64,000 bases of DNA from Bradyrhizobium sp. 195 (GCF_023101665.1 NZ_CP082161.1:1364001-1428000), one strand, 5' to 3'. Positions 18,239 to 28,605 are shown, counted from the stretch's first letter. Notes: a model not told the origin generated them from the letters alone. Program-made: numbers and translations.

Positions 18239-19778
18239 GTAAGCGTCGTTCTCAGGCCACGACCCTGAGCGCCGGGCAATGGGATCGGCCCATGGCAGCA
18301 GATCGTCGACTTGGCTGTTGGGGTGAGCGTTGACGATCTTTGTGATGACGTCGGCAAGGTACGCGTGAGGTTCGATACCCGTGAGCTTGCAGGTTTCGAT
18401 CAGCGAGGCGATGATGGCCCAATGCTCGCCGCCGCGGTCGGAGCCCGCGAAGAGTACGTTTTTGCGATTTAGGGCAATTGGCCGGATCGCGCGTTCGACG
18501 ACGTTGGAGTCGATCTCGATGCGGCCATCGTCGAGGAAGCGGGTCAGGCCCTCCCAACGCGAGACCGCATAGCGGATCGCTTCAGCGAGTTTTGTCTTCT
18601 GACTGATCAGAGCGAGCTTGGCGCGCAGCCAGGGTTCAAGCTCATCGATGATGGGCCGGCTCCGCCGCAGCCTGGCCTCGTGCCTTTCCTCGGCGCTGCT
18701 GCCACGGATGTCGCTCTCGATGGCATAGAGCCCGCGATGCGTTCGAGCGCCTCGCTGGCGATCGGCGCCGGGCCGGCCGCAGCGAGTTCGTAGAAGCGTC
18801 GGCGCCCATGGGCCTAGCAGAATGCCAGTCGCACGTCGCCGCGCTCGGCGAGTACGCGATAGCCGGCATAACCATCGACCTGAAGGGTGCCCGTGAACCC
18901 AGCGAGATGGGCGATCGGCCGCTCCGCCTTGCGATCGGGCGCGTAGACATAGGCCACGCCGGGCGGGTCGGCGCCACCCCAGGGGCGATCGTCGCGTGCG
19001 TAGGCCCACAATTGGCCGGTCTTGGACTTCCCGCGCCCGGGATCGAGCACCGGCGCCGTCGTCTCGTCGGCGAACAGCTTGGCCGAGCCCTTGGGCCTGG
19101 CGAGCAGACGCTCGTGCACAGGCCGCAGCAGGAAGGCAGCGCGGCCGACCCAATCGGCCAGAGTCGAGCGATCGAACGTGATGCCCTGCCGCGCATAGAT
19201 CTGGGCCTGTCGATACAGCGGCAGATGATCGGCGTATTTGGAGACGAGAACCTGCGCCACCGTCGCCTTGGTCGGCAACCCGCCCTCGATCAGCCGCGCC
19301 GGCGCAGCCGCCTGCACCACCCCGTTCTCGCAGGCGCGGCAGGCATATTTGGGCCGACGCACAACAAGCACGCGGAACTGGCCGGAACGATATCGAGTCG
19401 TTCGCTGACATCCTCGCCAATCCGATGCAGCGCATTACGGCAGCACGGGCAGACATGATCGTCGATGTCGACCACCATCTCGATGCGCGGCAGATGCGCC
19501 GGCAGCGATCCACGGTTGATGCGGCGCTTGGCGGCGTGGCTTGCCCGCTCGGCTGGCGCCGCCGCTTCGTTCTGGGCCTCAGTGCTCGCCGCCGTCTGCT
19601 CGGCTTCTTCGAGGCCGAGCAGCAATTGATCTTCCGGCAGCGTCTTGGCCCGTCGGCCGAAGCGGTGACGCTGCAACTCCTTGATGATTTGCTCCAGCCG
19701 TTCGGCGCGCGCACGCTCCGCCAGCAGCATCGCCTTGAGCGTGCCGGGATCGTCGGGAAGCGTGTCCGTCGTCGCCAT
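18239..19778 (-). pseudogene. tnpC: IS66 tnpC, frameshifted
   Basis: The N-terminal frame starts MATTDTLPDDPGTLKAM at 19778 and covers the leucine-rich and Cys-rich (CPCCRN) region. A frameshift near 19375 moves to a second frame with the catalytic core (LFADETTAPVLDPGRGKSKTG). That frame stops at a TAG in place of the Trp codon of LAFCWAH near 18814, and the rest (WEGLTRFLDDGRIEIDSN, VVERAIRPIALNRKN) follows in a third frame. At least two disabling lesions make it inactive. Confidence 0.88.
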
Positions 19779-19834
19779 ATGGCGCGATTACATCATGTGC
19801 TGCAGCCGTTGCGAGCGTTTCGATCGGACTGATT

Positions 19835-20194
19835 CACTCTGTCGCAGATCAGCCTGGCTGCACCGGCACCGGGATCTCGCGCGCGGCGTGAACCCGTCGC
19901 CAATCGAGCCCTTGAGAACTCCGCAGCCGACAGCCGCATCACCCCATCCTGCACGTTCGGCCAACGGAACTTGCCATCCTCGAGCCGTTTGGCGAACAGG
20001 CACCCTCCCGTGCCGTCCCAATAGATCAGCTTCACGCGGTCGGCCCGTTTCGCCCGGAACACATAGATGGCGCCCGAGAACGGATCGGACTTCATCGTCT
20101 CGCGCACCAGTGCCGCCAGACCCTCGGCACCCTTGCGGAAGTCCACCGGCTTGGTTGCCATCATTACCCGCACCGCGCCGGTCGGACCGATCAC
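19835..20194 (-). pseudogene. tnpB: IS66 tnpB, C-terminal frameshift
   Basis: Starts MIGPTGAVRVMMATKPVDFRKG and keeps the IS66 Orf2 core (YVFRAKRADRVKLIYWDGTG, KRLEDGKFRWP). After SAAEFS the frame departs from the expected LLDGLDWRRV tail, so the last 20 or so residues are scrambled. Confidence 0.8.
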
Positions 20195-20637
20195 GTGCCG
20201 ACCTTCAGCGCCCGGATGACCACCGCGACCGTCTTGGCGTCAGCGCCACGGCCGACCCGGACGCTGACGCCTTCGATCTCCACCTCGATGATTCCCGAGG
20301 CCCGATCCACCGGGCGTGCCCGCTGGCGCTGCCGCCGGCGAGCTGCGCCTTGCGGCAATGCCGATTCCACCACCGCAGGCACGAACTGCGGCGCCGCGGT
20401 GGCAGCGTCCGCCCCAGCAGGCTGCCGTGCCTGGCGGCGTCAAGTGAACAGTTGCTGCGGCGCAAGCCCATGCCGCCGCGCAACTTCCGACACCACCGCA
20501 CCCGGGACAAGCGTCTCTTCAATCATCAGGGCCTTGTCGTCTGCCGAGAACCACCGGCGATGGCCCGTTCCCGTGATAACCTCAAGCCGGCGCGCCGTCG
20601 TTGCCTCCGGCTTAAGCGTATGGTCAAGCGTAGACAC
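20191..20637 (-). pseudogene. tnpA: IS66 tnpA, nonsense mutation
   Basis: The N-terminal helix-turn-helix part (RRLEVITGTGHRRWF through HGLAPQQLFT) ends at a TGA near 20440 where the family has Trp. The downstream part (RRQARQPAG... to VIRALKVGT) remains in frame after that stop, so a single TGG-to-TGA change explains the break. Confidence 0.8.
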
Positions 20638-20726
20638 AACACGATCTCTCCGATTCAGAGATCGTCACACTCGCGGATCGTAATCTTCAGGAAAAGGTGC
20701 GGTCAAAACACCGCTTACGTTTGAAC

Positions 20727-21260
20727 TACTTGGCATCGAGCGTAACGGCCCGCCATCATCGCCGCCAGGATTGCCGCAGTCTGACGCCGCTGCCTCGCCA
20801 GGCGGTTAAGCCCCTGGACCGCCGCATGCAGCAGCTTGGCGTCGGTCGGCAAGCTGATGGCCTTCGGCTGCACCGTGGTGTCGACGGGACTCGCTTGAGG
20901 TCCTGATTGCGCAGCGCGCCGGCCTCGTTGCCGCCCGCAGGCTGTCGACCAGCAGCAGTTCCAGCTCGTCGCCGAGCCGCTTGCGCCCACGGCTCAGGGG
21001 CGAACGCTCGTTCGGGAACTCGTGCTGGAAGAACTTAATGCCGTTGAAGTTCGTAGATCCAGTGCTCGCAGACATCCTCGTCGGAGAGGCCGCAAATGTG
21101 TTTGTGCAGCAACAGCCCGATCACGAACCGGCTTGCGATCCCAAGCCAACCCTCCTGGCTGTAGAGCGGTGCTATCTCGCGATCGATCCAGTCACAGTCG
21201 ATCTTGCCGCCAGGCCGCAATAGCTCGCTTCAAGCTGATGATCTGATCCAGTCTGGCGCG
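20727..21260 (-). pseudogene. IS5-type transposase, N-terminal half (split by IS66)
   Basis: Reverse-strand frames read GKIDCDWIDREIAPLYSQEG, IASRFVIGLLLHKHICGLSDEDVCEHW (21210-21040), FFQHEFPNERSPLS, and VDTTVQPKAISLPTDAKLLHAAVQGLNRLA (20900-20790), the N-terminal half of the same IS5-type gene whose C-terminal half is at 17549-18230. Several frame changes show it was already decaying. Confidence 0.75.
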
Positions 21261-22440
21261 ACGCAGATCCCATTCCTCCCTCGCCTCCGGTTCTTCGGTC
21301 GGATCGCTCGCCTTCGCTGCGAGCGCGTAAATACGGCTGGCCTCGAAGAAATCTGAAAACGAAATCCCAAGCTTTTCGGCCTCCCGACGCCAAAAGCTTC
21401 CCCAGCAGAGCCAAAAACAGAATTTCACTCAACGGCTTGGGTGCTTCTTCGCGGACGACTCAGAAATTTCGTCCGCCATCGCGTCCAGCAATCCGACCCG
21501 GGCACCTTATGCTATTGATTGGGCAAATTCAGATATCCGGCAAACCAGAAAACCATCCTTTCCGTTCATGCGATCGACAATCTCGCAAAAAGTCGACCCT
21601 TCGAACAGATCCTTATACCTGTCGCGGAGAAGGTTGCCCAAAAACGTGCCGTCGCTCAAAATCCAAGCAGCAGAGAGTAACGTCGCCATTTGGGAGAAGA
21701 ACATTGCGATGCTGTCGTTCGTCAGGACAAATCAGTGCTCCGGCGATCGGCTGTCTGCTTCAACGATCTTAGGATTGACGCTTCTGCTCCTGCTGCTCAG
21801 CGGAGAAGAGCGAATCAGCGCTTGGTCGGGAATTATCTCGACAAGGTCAGGATGGACCTCCCAGAACGATGAATAGCAACGATGAGATGTCTGCGGCGAT
21901 CAGTTGACGCATCAAATCGACATAGTTGCGCCTGACTAGATGAAAACGCAGTGGCAGGTCACAAGACCCTAGACACCAGATTTTGGCCTCAAACGCCCAG
22001 CAGATTTTACTCGCGAACTATAGATTAACGTTACTAGCACTATTTTTGCAGATTTGTTTCCTGCGGCTTTCACGCGTGCGCCTTCTGCAGTAAGGGCATC
22101 GCTGAGTTGGCGTCGACGAATGGGATTGAAGGGTGGCGAGGCATACCGTCGGTAATTTTTCTCTCCACGGCGATGAAGGCCTTACCCCGATCGCCCCGTC
22201 AAACTAGTCAAGCCGAGTTCTTCAACGGCTGATGAACCTGCTCAGCAACTCCTTCGTGGCCAAATTGGTCATCCGTGAAGAATGTGCGGATTGACCTGAG
22301 AAACAAGCAGAATTGGTCTCGATATAGTATTCGATTTTGCAGGAAAGCGGGGTATTGGGCCGCGCTTTCTTGCGTTTTGGGATTTTGCTTTCGAGCGATT
22401 CGTGATTCCCTGACGGCCTCGTCGACATTGGGGAATGCGA
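21261..22440. other. Gene-poor region with an unassigned decaying ORF
   Basis: On the reverse strand 21960-21505, consecutive frames read LVRRNYVDLMRQLIAADISS, then FWEVHPDLVEIIPDQALI and later FLGNLLRDRYKDLFEGSTFCEIVDRMNG. These look like pieces of one former protein of unknown family. A GATGAAAA-CGCAGTGGCAGGTCA motif at 21939-21961 recurs near 58498. The rest holds nothing recognised. Confidence 0.35.
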
Positions 22441-23732
22441 TGAGCAAACCGCGGGATGGTCGCCAGAAAGACTTGTTGCTTCCGGCTCTTGATCAGATCA
22501 TCGACATGGGTCATCCGCTGGTGCGGTTGGCGGCGCTGATCGACTGGAGCATCCTGAATGAGCGCTTCAGTGCGGTTTGCCAAGCAGGGTCGGGGCAGCC
22601 CGGTTTGCCGACGCGGCTTGTCGCTGGCCTGTTCATTGTGAAGCACATGCACAACCTGTCAGATGAGGTGCTGTGCGCTCGATGGATCGAGAATCCCTAC
22701 CACCAATACTTCTGCGGCGAATTGAGCTTCTGCCACCGTCTGCCGTTCGATCGATTGTCGATGACACGCTGGCGCCAGCGGCTTGGCGAGGAACAGCTCG
22801 TCGCGTTGATCCACGAAAGTCTGTCAGTGGCGCACAAGACTGGCGCCATCGTTCCAAAGGAGCCGGAACGGGTAGTCGTCGATACCACGGCGCAGCCGAA
22901 GGCGGTTGCGCATCCGACCGACGCGTGGCTGATGCACCGGGCAATCATCAAGCTGGTCGGGCTCGCCAAGCGCGACCATGTGCCGCTGCGCCAGAGCTAT
23001 CTGCGCCTTGCCAAGCGCGCCGCCATTATGGTCGGCCGCTATACCCACGCCCACCAGTTCAAACGCGCCCGGCGGCAGCTCACTTCCTACGGACACGGCT
23101 TGGCCCGATCATCCGCGACATCCGCCGCAAGATTGATGGCGATACGGTGCTGGAAGCTCGCTCCGACCCGTTGCTCGGTTTAGCGCAGCATGTGCGCAGC
23201 CAGGATCAGCATGAGCGCGGTCCAAAGGTCTATGCTTTACATGCTCCGGAGGTCGAGTGCATCGGCAAGGGTAAAGCCCACGCGCCCTACGAGTTCGGCT
23301 GCAAGGTCAGTCGTGCTCCACGCCAAAGCCCTGCGTGGCAATCTCTTCGATGGGCACACGCTCGGTCCCGTGATCGCCGATATCGGGAAGCTCACCGGCG
23401 TGGAGGCTCGCCGTATCCACGTCGACAAAGGGTATCGCGGTCACAATCACCCGCATCGGTTCAGGGTTTAGATCCCGGGTCAGGTCCGCCGCGTCACAGC
23501 TTCCATCCGTTACGAGATGAAGCGTCGCGCGGCTGTCGAGCCCGTCATCGGCCACGTCAAGGCCGAGCACCGCTTGGATCGCAATTATCTCAAGGGACGC
23601 CTCGGCGACAGGATCAACGCTGTCTTCGCAGCAGCCGGCTACAACTTCGGCCTGCTCCTGCGATGGCTCGCAGAGCTTGCGTGTCATCATCCGAGCCTCA
23701 TCGAAACCGTCCGGGCCCGAAGCATCGCTTGA
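22441..23732 (+). pseudogene. IS5-type transposase, second copy, frameshifted
   Basis: ATG 22441 begins MSKPRDGRQKDLLLPALDQI and continues through RLVAGLFIVKHMHNLSDEVL and VVDTTAQPKAVAHPTDA in one frame to about 23094. It then shifts (RLGPIIRDIRRKIDGD, HAPEVECIGKGKAHAPYEFG), shifts again near 23310 (VVLHAKALRGN, DGHTLGPVIADIGK), has a stop at 23471 and ends with AAVEPVIGHVKAEHRLDRNYLKG. At least three lesions. It is related to the IS5-type ruin at 17.5-21.3 kb but clearly not the same copy. Confidence 0.82.
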
Positions 23733-23822
23733 CCCTGGAGCCGCGCAAGTTCTTCACGGGCGACTAATTGTGGCACCTAATGTGCGCAGACCTGTCGCGG
23801 CCGGTATGTTGGCACATCAACT

Positions 23823-24554
23823 TTAAGTAGGGTCTAACCCCGCCGGCGAAAATGACGGGACTACGAGTAGCTCGGTACTGTCCTGACCATCAAACCGGCT
23901 CCTCAACTCCTCGCCGGTTAGCCAAGAAAGCCAATTGTCCTCCACAATATCCTCGTCCACCAGCTGTAATACCGCCCCGCCTGCTTCATGATGTGGCATA
24001 TCGTCGACGCCCTTATCGAGAGTCGAGCGCGCTACAAGCGCACATAAGAAATCAGGAGCCCACATGGCGAACGAAACGCCGTGTGTTATTCGTGTTATGA
24101 TCTTGCGAATGCCCTGTCCCCTGAGGTCTCTGCGGACCCAAAGGTCCCCGTGATAGGCTACCTTCCCAGTCATCTTTTTCGCGGTTGGTGCTGTGCAAAT
24201 ACACCGGTCTTGAGGATGTGCATGTCTGGTAGGGTCAGCGTAGAACGCCTTCAAGGATTCAAGATGTTCTGCAAAGTTGCTGTGCGAAAGCCGATACAGT
24301 CGAGCAGCCTCCAAACCCGCGACATCGTTATTCTTATCGACGCCTATGATCCAATACCCCTCGCCAGCCTCAACTCGCGAGCGATCTGATCGAAAATTCG
24401 GATTTGTCCGCTCCTTTGCCGGAGTGGTGCGAGTGATCAAATTATATTCATGAAAATCGAACCCTATAAAAAACCTGATGCCTTTTCGAGCGGCGACGTC
24501 TTCATGTATTTGAAGGCAGCGCGAGACGCGCAGCGGATTAACGATGCCCTTCAT
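23823..24554 (-). CDS. GNAT-like acetyltransferase, hypothetical
   Basis: A 243-residue intact frame. Residues about 140-165 read YHGDLWVRRDLRGQGIRKIITR, which fits motif A of GNAT acetyltransferases (R-x-x-G-Q-G, binding the acetyl-CoA pyrophosphate). The preceding strand GYWIIGVDKNNDVAGLEAARLY fits the family fold. Substrate unknown. AAGGTG lies about six bases before ATG 24554. It shares the strand with the M24 hydrolase gene 265 bases upstream and may be co-transcribed. Confidence 0.55.
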   Translation of the reverse strand: MKGIVNPLRVSRCLQIHEDVAARKGIRFFIGFDFHEYNLITRTTPAKERTNPNFRSDRSRVEAGEGYWIIGVDKNNDVAGLEAARLYRLSHSNFAEHLESLKAFYADPTRHAHPQDRCICTAPTAKKMTGKVAYHGDLWVRRDLRGQGIRKIITRITHGVSFAMWAPDFLCALVARSTLDKGVDDMPHHEAGGAVLQLVDEDIVEDNWLSWLTGEELRSRFDGQDSTELLVVPSFSPAGLDPT

Positions 24555-24819
24555 TGCTGCACCTTGTCTTATCGTGATGGATCCAAGTTTTACCTACTAT
24601 AGTAAGAAGTATCGCATCGACTTGCAGAAGCGGTGTTGGCGCGTATCGGGATTGAGCGGGGCAGAGCGTTCTTGAGCCGGGTCGATAGGGCTGCCCTTTC
24701 GGCGTCAGAGGAGGAGCGTTCTTGTGAGTGTCCATTCGATTCCCCGTGAATCACCATTCGTTTTGGCGACATCGGCGATCACGGCCGGGGCCGAATGGAC
24801 GACTCCTGAAAGTTCACAT
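24555..24819. other. Intergenic, nothing recognised
   Basis: Short reverse-strand frames here are not convincing genes. No promoter consensus was recognised. Confidence 0.4.
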
Positions 24820-25995
24820 CTAGTTAAGCTCGAAAAGCTTCCGTGGTGCACACGTTAACACCTCGACGCCGGACTCGGTTACACGAAAAGTCTCGCTGAT
24901 GACGTACCCGAATTCTTCGTCAATCATCCAGTTACCTAAATGCAAATGGAAAGTCATATTCGGCGCCAGTGCCGTCATGTCCCCTTCCCTGATGCTGGCG
25001 GTCCGCTCCACCCAATCGATGCCAACGGGGTAGCCACACCGCGATTCTTTCTTGACTCCCAACTTCTCAATCGTGCGATGGATTGCTTCGGCGACGTCAC
25101 TGCAGGTACATCCCGCGTGGACCATGCCCAGCGCGGCCTCCAGGCCGGCGAGCTCGGCCTCATGTACGCGACGAAGGCGGTCGGAGGGCCGACCGATTGA
25201 GAAGGTGCGACTGATCGGGGCAGTGTAGCCATGGCGCACGCCGCCGACTTCGAGATTTATCTGCGAACCTTGGTGAAAGACATCCTCGCTCCATGTGATG
25301 TGGCTTGTTCCCGTGCGCGGAGAGGAGCATAAATAGGGAGTTTCGATCATCGTTCCAGACTTGCCATTTGCGCCGCGCACCAGCGTTGCCAAGACCTCCG
25401 CGATCGCATCAGCTTCCCGAAGCCCGGGGCGTATCACTTCCGCGGCACGCATGATTCCGGCATCTGTGATAGCGGCCGCTTCCTTCATGACGAATATCTC
25501 GAGATCCGACTTAACCATTCGGATCCAGGTTACGGCGCTGGTGCAGTCGACAATCGTCGCTTGCGGCAGCCGCAGCTTGAACTTCTCCGCTGAAAGCGCC
25601 GACATGGCGCCAAGCTCGAGCCCCACGCCGCGGTTTGCAAGACCAACCTCGAAAAGGAAATCGATCAAAGCATCGTAGCCATTCATACCAGAATTGCCCA
25701 CAAGAGCTTCGGGATAGCCTACTACCTTGTCGCGCTCGATGAAAGTCTGATGCAGGGCTGCGGGTACATCCATTTTACGCAAGATGAACGTCGGCTCCTG
25801 TTTGTGGATCGAAACCACTAGCCCTTTCGGGTCATTCGGCGACTTCGCGGTGTAGCCTGTGAGGTAAGTAATATTGGATCCGTCGGTTACGACGAGCGCA
25901 TCAACCTCCCGGCGTGCCATTTCTGCTTTCACCGCGGCAAGCCTGCGCAGGTACTCTGTTCGCGGGAATGCCTGCAGCCCTTTTCTGATCGTCAT
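24820..25995 (-). CDS. M24-family hydrolase (Xaa-Pro peptidase / ectoine-hydrolase-like)
   Basis: A 391-residue protein with the creatinase N-terminal domain (YLRRLAAVKAEMARREVDALVVTDGSNITYLTGY) and a C-terminal pita-bread metallopeptidase domain. Metal-site segments are altered from proline peptidases, as in DoeA-type ectoine hydrolases: EVGGVRHGYTAPISRTFSIG in place of the usual D-x-G and D-x-T-R-T, and a late M-T-F-H-L-H-L-G-N. DoeA opens the ectoine ring, and rhizobial relatives (Y4tL/Y4tM of NGR234, EutD) sit in ectoine-use or opine-like loci. ATG 25995 follows GGAG and immediately follows the stop of a TauD remnant. Given the EctB-like gene at 39 kb and the Lrp/aminotransferase/dehydrogenase set at 61-64 kb, an amino-acid-derivative substrate is plausible, but the exact reaction is not proven. 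Confidence 0.82.
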   Translation of the reverse strand: MTIRKGLQAFPRTEYLRRLAAVKAEMARREVDALVVTDGSNITYLTGYTAKSPNDPKGLVVSIHKQEPTFILRKMDVPAALHQTFIERDKVVGYPEALVGNSGMNGYDALIDFLFEVGLANRGVGLELGAMSALSAEKFKLRLPQATIVDCTSAVTWIRMVKSDLEIFVMKEAAAITDAGIMRAAEVIRPGLREADAIAEVLATLVRGANGKSGTMIETPYLCSSPRTGTSHITWSEDVFHQGSQINLEVGGVRHGYTAPISRTFSIGRPSDRLRRVHEAELAGLEAALGMVHAGCTCSDVAEAIHRTIEKLGVKKESRCGYPVGIDWVERTASIREGDMTALAPNMTFHLHLGNWMIDEEFGYVISETFRVTESGVEVLTCAPRKLFELN

Positions 25996-26410
25996 TATTT
26001 TGGCTCCATCGGATTTAACCTCGGATGCTTTGTGTTGAAATTGGCATAATCGAGAGAAGAGGGCGTCATCCGAAACGTTATTGCAGATCTGCTTCGCGAA
26101 AGCGAGGCTCTGGACAACACTGCCCGCCTACCAGATATGAGGGGTCGCTCGATGCTCAAGCGCACGAGCGACGAGATGTGCCACTCCCGCCACTTCGCAC
26201 GGATCGCCGCCTTCAGATCAAGCGTGCCACGACGCGCTCTGCATTTTGTTGCTCCGGCTTCCATGGCGCACTTCGCGCGGTGTTCCGGCAAATCGCCGGA
26301 GAGCTTGATATTTCTGATTTCAGCTCCGATGCGCGCTTGACGATGTCTGCATGGGGATGACACTTTGATCGAAGCCGTTTCACTTATGATGGTATTCTCC
26401 ATTGCGATTC
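25996..26410 (-). pseudogene. TauD/TfdA dioxygenase remnant
   Basis: Reverse-strand sequence beginning MENTIISETASIK near 26400 continues with ARIGAEIRNIKLSGDLPE, closely recalling the N-terminus of the TauD-like protein at 16 kb (RLGAEIKNIRLSDELSDE). The catalytic middle is missing or unrecognisable. A short tail frame (LCQFQHKASEVKSDGAK) ends one base before the M24 start, suggesting the ancestral gene was the first of a two-gene operon with the hydrolase. Confidence 0.55.
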
Positions 26411-26662
26411 TTCGCCAGATAAAGCTATTCATGCAACGCGAGATCGGCCGGGAGGCAGATCGCGGCCGATCCGTGCCAGGCCCCATGGAACAGCCCGCTT
26501 GACTCTCGCTGGCGTTCCCCTTGCGTGCCCGCACCCTATAGAAGGGGCCGATCACACGCGAAAAAGCGTCTTGGCCCATAACTTCAGTAGTCGCTTCGGT
26601 CAGCTTCGTTGGGATTAGCGGAGGCGATGTCGCTGTTTCCAAGCACTAGGTGGTGTGGACAC

Positions 26663-27085
26663 TTATCGCATCCATAAGACGATGGCAGCGAGGGTGACGA
26701 CGGCACGGTAGTTTCGGGCGGTCTTCTCGAAGCGGGTTGCGACGCGGCGGAACTGCTTGAGTTTTGAGAAGCAGCATTCGACGAGATGGCGCTGGGCATA
26801 AAGATGCTTGTCGAGCGGGTATTTGATCGCACGTGACGGATTGTTGGGAATGACGGCCATCGCTCCCTTGGCAGCGATGGCTTGGCGCAAGTGATCGGCA
26901 TCATAGGCCGTATCGGCCATGACGACCTCGGCGGGCAAGCCGTCGATCAATGCGGCGGCTTGCGGTGCATCACCCTTCTGACCTGCGGTAAGCATGAGCC
27001 GCACGGGACATCCCAAGCCTCGAACGGCCATATGTATCTTGGTGCTCAGGCCCCCGCGCGAGCGGCCGATCGCTTGATCTTCCAC
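26663..27085 (-). CDS. IS5 (IS427 type) transposase OrfB
   Basis: About 140 residues with IGRSRGGLSTKIHMAV, the second catalytic Asp in VVMADTAYDADHLRQ and the Glu region HLVECCFSKLKQFRRVATRF. No stop interrupts it. It is expressed as the C-terminal part of a fusion by frameshifting from OrfA, so its own ATG is probably unused. Confidence 0.83.
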   Translation of the reverse strand: MEDQAIGRSRGGLSTKIHMAVRGLGCPVRLMLTAGQKGDAPQAAALIDGLPAEVVMADTAYDADHLRQAIAAKGAMAVIPNNPSRAIKYPLDKHLYAQRHLVECCFSKLKQFRRVATRFEKTARNYRAVVTLAAIVLWMR

Positions 27086-27092
27086 TTGATCT

Positions 27093-27428
27093 TCAGACCC
27101 CCTTTTTGGCCCCGGCGGCGTGCTGATGCGCCCGAACGATGGTGGAATCGACGATCAGATATTCGAAGTCCGGATCATCAGACATCGCCTCGAAGATCCG
27201 CCACCAAACACCCTTGATGCTCCATCGACTGAAGCGCCGGAACACGCTGTTCCAATCTCCAAACGCCTCTGGAAGATCACGCCAGGGAGAGCCTGTTCGT
27301 ACGATCCACAGCACACCTTCCACGAACATCCGGTTGTCGCGCCCGGTGGAGCCTTTCTGATCGGGGCGACCTATGATGAGCGGCGCCATCCGTTCCCACG
27401 CCGCGTCGCTCAACACCAAACGGTCCAT
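27093..27428 (-). CDS. IS5 (IS427 type) transposase OrfA
   Basis: Starts MDRLVLSDAAWERMAPLI and contains RTGSPWRDLPEAFGDWNSVFRRF and the first catalytic Asp in YLIVDSTIVRAHQHAAG. It ends AKKGV after an A5-G5 run that is a typical slippery site, so ribosomes shifting frame would make the full OrfAB transposase with the following ORF. Confidence 0.85.
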   Translation of the reverse strand: MDRLVLSDAAWERMAPLIIGRPDQKGSTGRDNRMFVEGVLWIVRTGSPWRDLPEAFGDWNSVFRRFSRWSIKGVWWRIFEAMSDDPDFEYLIVDSTIVRAHQHAAGAKKGV

Positions 27429-27510
27429 CACACCCAAGGCGGCCTCCCAAAAAGAAGCCTTGAATCTGATTTGCTCCTAAAAGGGAATCCTTAGAGTCCA
27501 CACGACCTAG

Positions 27511-28257
27511 GTGCGAAACGCCTGGAGATGGGCGGACTGGTAAGGTGACGTCGCTGACTCTCATGGGCGTGCCTCGTGCTACCACCTTTCTTGAGCAAAC
27601 ACCGTTCCAAAGCATCACACCGTTCGTTTACCGGAGGAAAACGCTCATCCTGGCACCCACAGCGCAGCCGCCTGCCCGACATGTCGTTGTATTATCGCAG
27701 ATACGACGACCGCAGCTCGACATGCGATTTCACCGCCGGCGCAGCGACCCGTATTTACGCATAGACGTCGGGTCCTGGGTTCAATCGACTGAGAATCTCG
27801 TCTTGCCTTGGAACTGCGTAATCGCTCCGAACGCGTCCCGCGCGTCGTCCTGGTATTGTGACCTAAGCACTGCGACGGAACGAAGACGATGAAAACGAGG
27901 ACAATGTGGCCCATCAGTCGCTACGAAGGAATTGTGCAGTAGGTTCTTGGACTGTTTGGTAGCGGGTTCCGCTACATCGGGAGCCGTCTTTTCCTCCGAC
28001 CTGTCAACCGCGGCATAGGCACGGTCGACGCTCTCTGACTTGAGCCGAGATACATAGCACGTAGGGTTCTTGTTCTTTGGTACTAAGTTCTGTGGAGCCG
28101 CCTCAAGAACGCGCGAACGCAACCAGTTCTACCTAAAGGCAAAGCGAGCAGGTTCGATCAGAACTGTGCGAGGCCCGCACTCTGAGGAGAGACTTGCCTC
28201 TTCCAAAAAATCGCTCAGAACGCAATTCGCCTGATCCCAAGTCCATTACCGGGACAA
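27511..28257. other. Intergenic, nothing recognised
   Basis: Several short frames on both strands but no family match. The amidase reading frame can be followed back only to about 28258, so its 5' part seems deleted and replaced by this DNA. Confidence 0.4.
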
Positions 28258-28531
28258 GCTCCTAGGCAGACGACCGGATCGGTGATCCGGGCTGCTTCCT
28301 TTTGCGGTGTCGCCGCGATCAAACTGTCCTATCGCTTGCTGCCGACGGTCTGCATTACATGTCATGCATGGACGCTCGATACCGTCGTTCTGTTCGCAGC
28401 GGGCGTCGAAGACCTCAGCATTGCGCTATCGGCTATTGTGGACCGCCCCGAGCTTGCGATCGACGCGCTTGACAGACTGCCTTGCATCGATGTGGTCACC
28501 CAGGAGTTTCCTGCCAAGCCGGCGCTGAAAG
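28258..28531 (+). pseudogene. Amidase fragment, 5' of IS66 insertion
   Basis: The frame reads QTTGSVIRAASFCGVAAIKLSYRLL, then TLDTVVLFAAGVEDLSIALSAIV and DVVTQEFPAKPALK, the core and following part of an amidase-signature enzyme (family motif GSVIRPASFCGV-GYKP). The N-terminal third is absent. The reading frame is cut at 28531 by IS66 element 2 and resumes without loss at 33617. Confidence 0.7.
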
Positions 28532-28605
28532 GTACGCATACGACGACCGCCTGATTGAGACATGCGCGCGGGCACGGCGAGCTCTATGATGGCGTTGCGT
28601 GAAGG

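Larger units (their letters stand above)
18231..20726 (-). mobile_element. IS66-family element 1 with 8-bp target duplication
   Basis: The element proper runs from 18239 to 20718 (2,480 bp). Its ends are inverted: GTAAGCG at 18239 and CGCTTAC at 20712-20718. The 8-bp direct repeat GTTTGAAC flanks it at 18231-18238 and 20719-20726, the duplication length known for IS66. It carries tnpA, tnpB and tnpC on the reverse strand, all damaged. It interrupts an IS5-type transposase gene whose halves lie on both sides. Confidence 0.92.
26646..27510 (-). mobile_element. IS5-family element, IS427 type
   Basis: About 865 bp with imperfect inverted ends: GTGGTGTGGACACTTA from 26650 and, inverted, GTCGTGTGGACTCTAA from 27506. 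CTAG stands at both outer edges (26646-26649, 27507-27510) as target repeat or preferred target. It carries two overlapping reverse-strand ORFs joined by a probable programmed frameshift and looks intact. Confidence 0.85.

Noticed and set aside
19681..20724. 347-codon forward ORF across IS66 element 1
   Set aside because: Pro/Arg-rich shadow of tnpA and tnpB on the other strand.
23770..23786. GG-N10-GC pattern TGGCAC-CTAAT-GTGC resembling a sigma-54 promoter
   Set aside because: The -12 part lacks TTGC, no NifA or other enhancer site is near, and no gene follows on this strand.
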